Origin: CAZOVB01 sp964583095
GTDB taxonomy: Bacteria; Planctomycetota; Phycisphaerae; SM23-33
NCBI GenBank assembly: GCA_964583095.1
Contig: CAZOVB010000084.1
Location: 1 to 17,525 of the forward strand
Length of the DNA: 17,525 bases
Direction: 5' to 3'
This document shows positions 16,801 through 17,525 of this stretch, in pieces. The notes under the pieces were generated by a model. That model saw only the letters and a program-made list of their open reading frames with translations, did no database searches and had not been told where the DNA came from. The position numbers were made by a program, and so were the translations under genes. How positions within the stretch are numbered: the stretch's first letter is position 1; each line of letters begins with the position of its first letter.

Positions 16801-17066
16801 AGATCGAGTGAGTTGCGAAGCCTGCGGTCAACGTCGGTGCCCACCAATCCAGCCACACGGACGTCATCGAGACCACCGCCAGCACCAGTCGAGGTGGCGG
16901 CGGGCAGGAGCAGCCGGACACAAGCTACACGGGACAGCTCTTTCCGCAGCACTTCATAGCCGTACACCGAGAACAGACTGGAGAGCATCGAGAGGCGCGC
17001 ACCCTTCTTGATGCTCTTTCCGAGCTCTTCGCCCACCTTTCCGGTTGTTCTGTTGTCCAGCAGCAT
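13830..17066 (-). CDS. SNF2-like helicase with degenerate phospholipase D-like N-terminal domain
   Basis: This 1078-aa SF2 ATPase has an N-terminal ~200-residue PLD-like region: TTGKVGEELGKSI at the start, and IHGSSAFTSSGLGF with YEMNT near 130-153. The SNF2 motor follows: Walker A DSVGLGKT (263-270), DESH box (352-355), LSATP (389-393), STDCLSEGQNLQ (774-785) and QRFGRIDRLGS (804-814). A long charged, probably coiled insertion (about 490-680) with an acidic run near 600-622 separates the two motor lobes. The PLD catalytic HxK appears replaced (PQNLFHV) and the usual GSSN reads GSSA, so this domain is probably not a nuclease. It likely translocates on DNA as part of the defence complex. ATG 17066 lies 2 nt after the HTH gene stop. 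GGTGAG inside the HTH gene end may serve as its ribosome site. Confidence 0.92.
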   Translation of the reverse strand: MLLDNRTTGKVGEELGKSIKKGARLSMLSSLFSVYGYEVLRKELSRVACVRLLLPAATSTGAGGGLDDVRVAGLVGTDVDRRLRNSLDLTKIARECAAWLERKAEVRAVALPVPQNLFHVANGDGDAVAIHGSSAFTSSGLGFMPSAGYEMNTCFRTPDETRSLLSWFDSIWNNAEAVQDVKAAVIGQLRELFESKSPELIYFLTLYNIFREYLNELVEDKIIKTRTGIKDTLVWSKLYRFQRDGVLGAIDKIEKYDGCIIADSVGLGKTFEALAIIKYYELRNDRVLVLAPKKLRENWTLYTVNDRRNLFAADRFNFDVLNHTDLTRDKGKSGEINLETLNWGNYDLVVIDESHNFRNNPPRKDGLTRYSRLMREIIKAGVKTKVLMLSATPVNSRMNDLKNQVAFITEGKDDALYSHGIASIEQTLRKAQTRFNAWLRLDADQRTTQGLLDALNFDYFKMLDLLTIARSRKHIEKYYDLSEVGPFPERAKPINLKADIDTNDLFPELREINRDIRRLNLSAYAPLKYVLPDKLEDYGRKYDMQVSGGSVFKQIDREESLIHLMRVNLFKRMESSIHSFALTLERLLHEVREILDRIESHSDDDVEELSIEDIEVEDESFDPYLIGNKIKVLIQDMDRIRWKQELEEDEELLVKLLREAREIDATRDEKLRRLKTEVIAAKCANPLNPGNKKVIIFTAFADTAEYLYENIADWASRDLGLHSAVVTGVSGSNKTTLPKLRKDIASIITAFSPLSKERSKIDKGATDEIDILISTDCLSEGQNLQDCDYLVNYDIHWNPVRIIQRFGRIDRLGSHNKVIQLVNFWPNMELDEYINLEARVAGRMVLLDISATGEENIIESTNKGRMNDLEYRRRQLEQLQNEVVDIEDLSNGISITDMTLNDFRMDLADYLKEHADRLEHMPPGTFAVTQADDLVEDENLESGVIFCLRSDNNRVRVDTTYALAPYYLVYVADSGEVVLNFTHTKQILDALKKISLGRVNPDEKAHARFNTLTRDGADMSHYQGLLAKAVAAITGKAEEKGVESLFQRGGTVISKDAFKGIDDFEVIAYLVVMGEAAA

Positions 17067-17068
17067 GG

Positions 17069-17269
17069 TTACTCACCACCGTGTTTCTTGGCCTCCGGCC
17101 CCCCGCCCAGCCATTTTTCGACAAATGCTCGCCGGAACCGCCACTGCCGTCCGACCTTCTGGCCAGGAATCCGGCCTTCCTGGACGAGCTTGTATGCCGT
17201 CGAACGAGGTATGCGGAGATACTCCGCGACCTCGTTAAGGGTCATCACATCAGGCGTTTGCTTGGCCAT
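17069..17269 (-). CDS. Excisionase-family (MerR-like HTH_17) DNA-binding protein
   Basis: This 66-aa protein is almost entirely one HTH_17 domain: MTLNEVAEYLRIPRSTAYKL, then GRIPGQKVGRQWRFRRAFVEKWL, the usual winged HTH with the basic wing. A short Gly/Lys tail follows. It is the first gene of the block and ends 2 nt before the SNF2 gene, so it is probably co-transcribed with it. The ATG at 17269 has a modest GAAGAG site about 8-10 nt upstream. Such small proteins act as excisionases in integrating elements or as local repressors/activators. There is no integrase in the window, so autoregulation of the defence operon is the better guess. No direct evidence for its binding site was found beyond the palindrome at 17312-17323. 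Confidence 0.87.
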   Translation of the reverse strand: MAKQTPDVMTLNEVAEYLRIPRSTAYKLVQEGRIPGQKVGRQWRFRRAFVEKWLGGGPEAKKHGGE

Positions 17270-17311
17270 GACCGTTTCTCTTCGCAGATGGGCGTTCGCG
17301 GCGGACTGGAA

Positions 17312-17323
17312 AGATCATGTTCT
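17312..17323. promoter_or_regulatory. Candidate operator palindrome over the -10 region
   Basis: AGAACATGATCT (minus strand) matches its own reverse complement at 10 of 12 positions around a central CATG. It overlaps the -10 box and the predicted start of transcription, a common place for a repressor site. It is short and could be chance. Confidence 0.3.
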
Positions 17324-17348
17324 AGCAGCAATTCCACTCTACTGTCAA
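17319..17348 (-). promoter_or_regulatory. Sigma-70-like promoter of the defence operon
   Basis: On the minus strand a perfect TTGACA (-35, 17343-17348) is followed after 18 nt by TAGAAC (-10, 17319-17324, 4 of 6 matches to TATAAT). Transcription would start near 17312, giving a leader of about 43 nt before the HTH gene ATG at 17269. It is the only good promoter seen for the nine-gene block. Confidence 0.6.
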
Positions 17349-17427
17349 CTATTCCTCTGCCAAGGCACGGTGCTCGCATTGTCGCAGGGGGGTATGACAG
17401 GTTTGGTCGCACCTGCCCAGGAAAATC

Positions 17428-17450
17428 GCCCGGCCAACGGTGGGCCGGGC
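17428..17450 (-). terminator. GC-rich hairpin, possible terminator of a gene beyond the right edge
   Basis: GCCCGGCC (17428-17435) and GGCCGGGC (17443-17450) form a perfect 8-bp stem with a 7-nt loop. On the minus strand it is followed by GATTTTCC, a short T run. It would separate a minus-strand gene entering from the right from the operon promoter. Two minus-strand frames are open from the edge, ending at 17486 (tail VIADFDLNSPPA) and at 17469 (tail LTAGLMKLLR). I cannot tell which, if either, is coding. Confidence 0.4.
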
Positions 17451-17525
17451 CGGGCGTCGTGGGAAAGGTCAGCGAAGGAGCTTCATCAGGCCGGCGGTGA
17501 GTTGAGGTCGAAGTCGGCTATCACC

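Noticed and set aside
2055..17269. DISARM or BREX system
   Set aside because: A SNF2 helicase, a PLD-like domain and an adenine methyltransferase invite the DISARM label, but there is no DUF1998 pair (DrmA/DrmB). There is no PglZ, BrxC or PglX for BREX. The methyltransferase has type III Mod architecture and is paired with Res.
17069..17269. Excisionase of an integrative element
   Set aside because: The HTH_17 fold is used by excisionases, but no integrase, tRNA gene or attachment repeat is visible. A regulatory role fits the first-gene position better.
1..17525. CRISPR arrays, tRNA or rRNA genes
   Set aside because: No regularly spaced repeats were seen, and no cloverleaf or rRNA-like stretch was noticed when reading both strands.

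Overview
The window is bacterial. It is GC-rich, uses good Shine-Dalgarno sites, and has tightly packed genes all read on the minus strand. Nothing in it fixes the phylum. The style of the regulator at the left edge and of the IS4-family transposase would fit Planctomycetota or similar environmental lineages, but that is a weak guess.

Layout, in transcription order (right to left). From about 17.27 kb to 2.06 kb lies one operon-like block of nine genes: (1) a 66-aa excisionase-type HTH protein behind a recognisable promoter; (2) a 1078-aa SNF2-like helicase with a degenerate phospholipase-D-like N-terminus; (3) a ~261-aa PD-(D/E)XK-type nuclease resembling HamA; (4) a 1063-aa Ski2-like DEAH helicase resembling HamB; (5) a DUF4391 protein; (6) a type III DNA methyltransferase (Mod); (7) a type III restriction helicase-nuclease (Res); (8) a DUF262/HNH protein of the GmrSD type; (9) a 73-aa unknown protein with a strong ribosome binding site. 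Genes overlap by 1-4 nt or are 2-16 nt apart throughout, which suggests one co-regulated unit.

Left of the operon are a 210-nt spacer with an inverted repeat, then a complete IS4-family insertion sequence (397-1835) with terminal inverted repeats and a perfect 9-bp target duplication. Beyond that is the 5' part of a WYL-type HTH regulator that runs off the left edge. The IS sits 67-73 bp upstream of that regulator's candidate start codons. The regulator also carries an apparent +1 frameshift near its start, so it is probably inactive in this sequence. The right edge (17.27-17.53 kb) holds the operon promoter, a possible operator and a hairpin that may terminate a gene beyond the window.

The block is best read as a composite anti-phage defence operon. 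A type III restriction-modification core (Mod, Res) sits with a SNF2 helicase and DUF4391. A Hachiman-like nuclease/helicase pair is nested inside it, and a type IV-like (modified-DNA-targeting) GmrSD protein is appended. I do not recognise the whole assembly as a named system. Its unity as a single system is inference from gene order and coupling.
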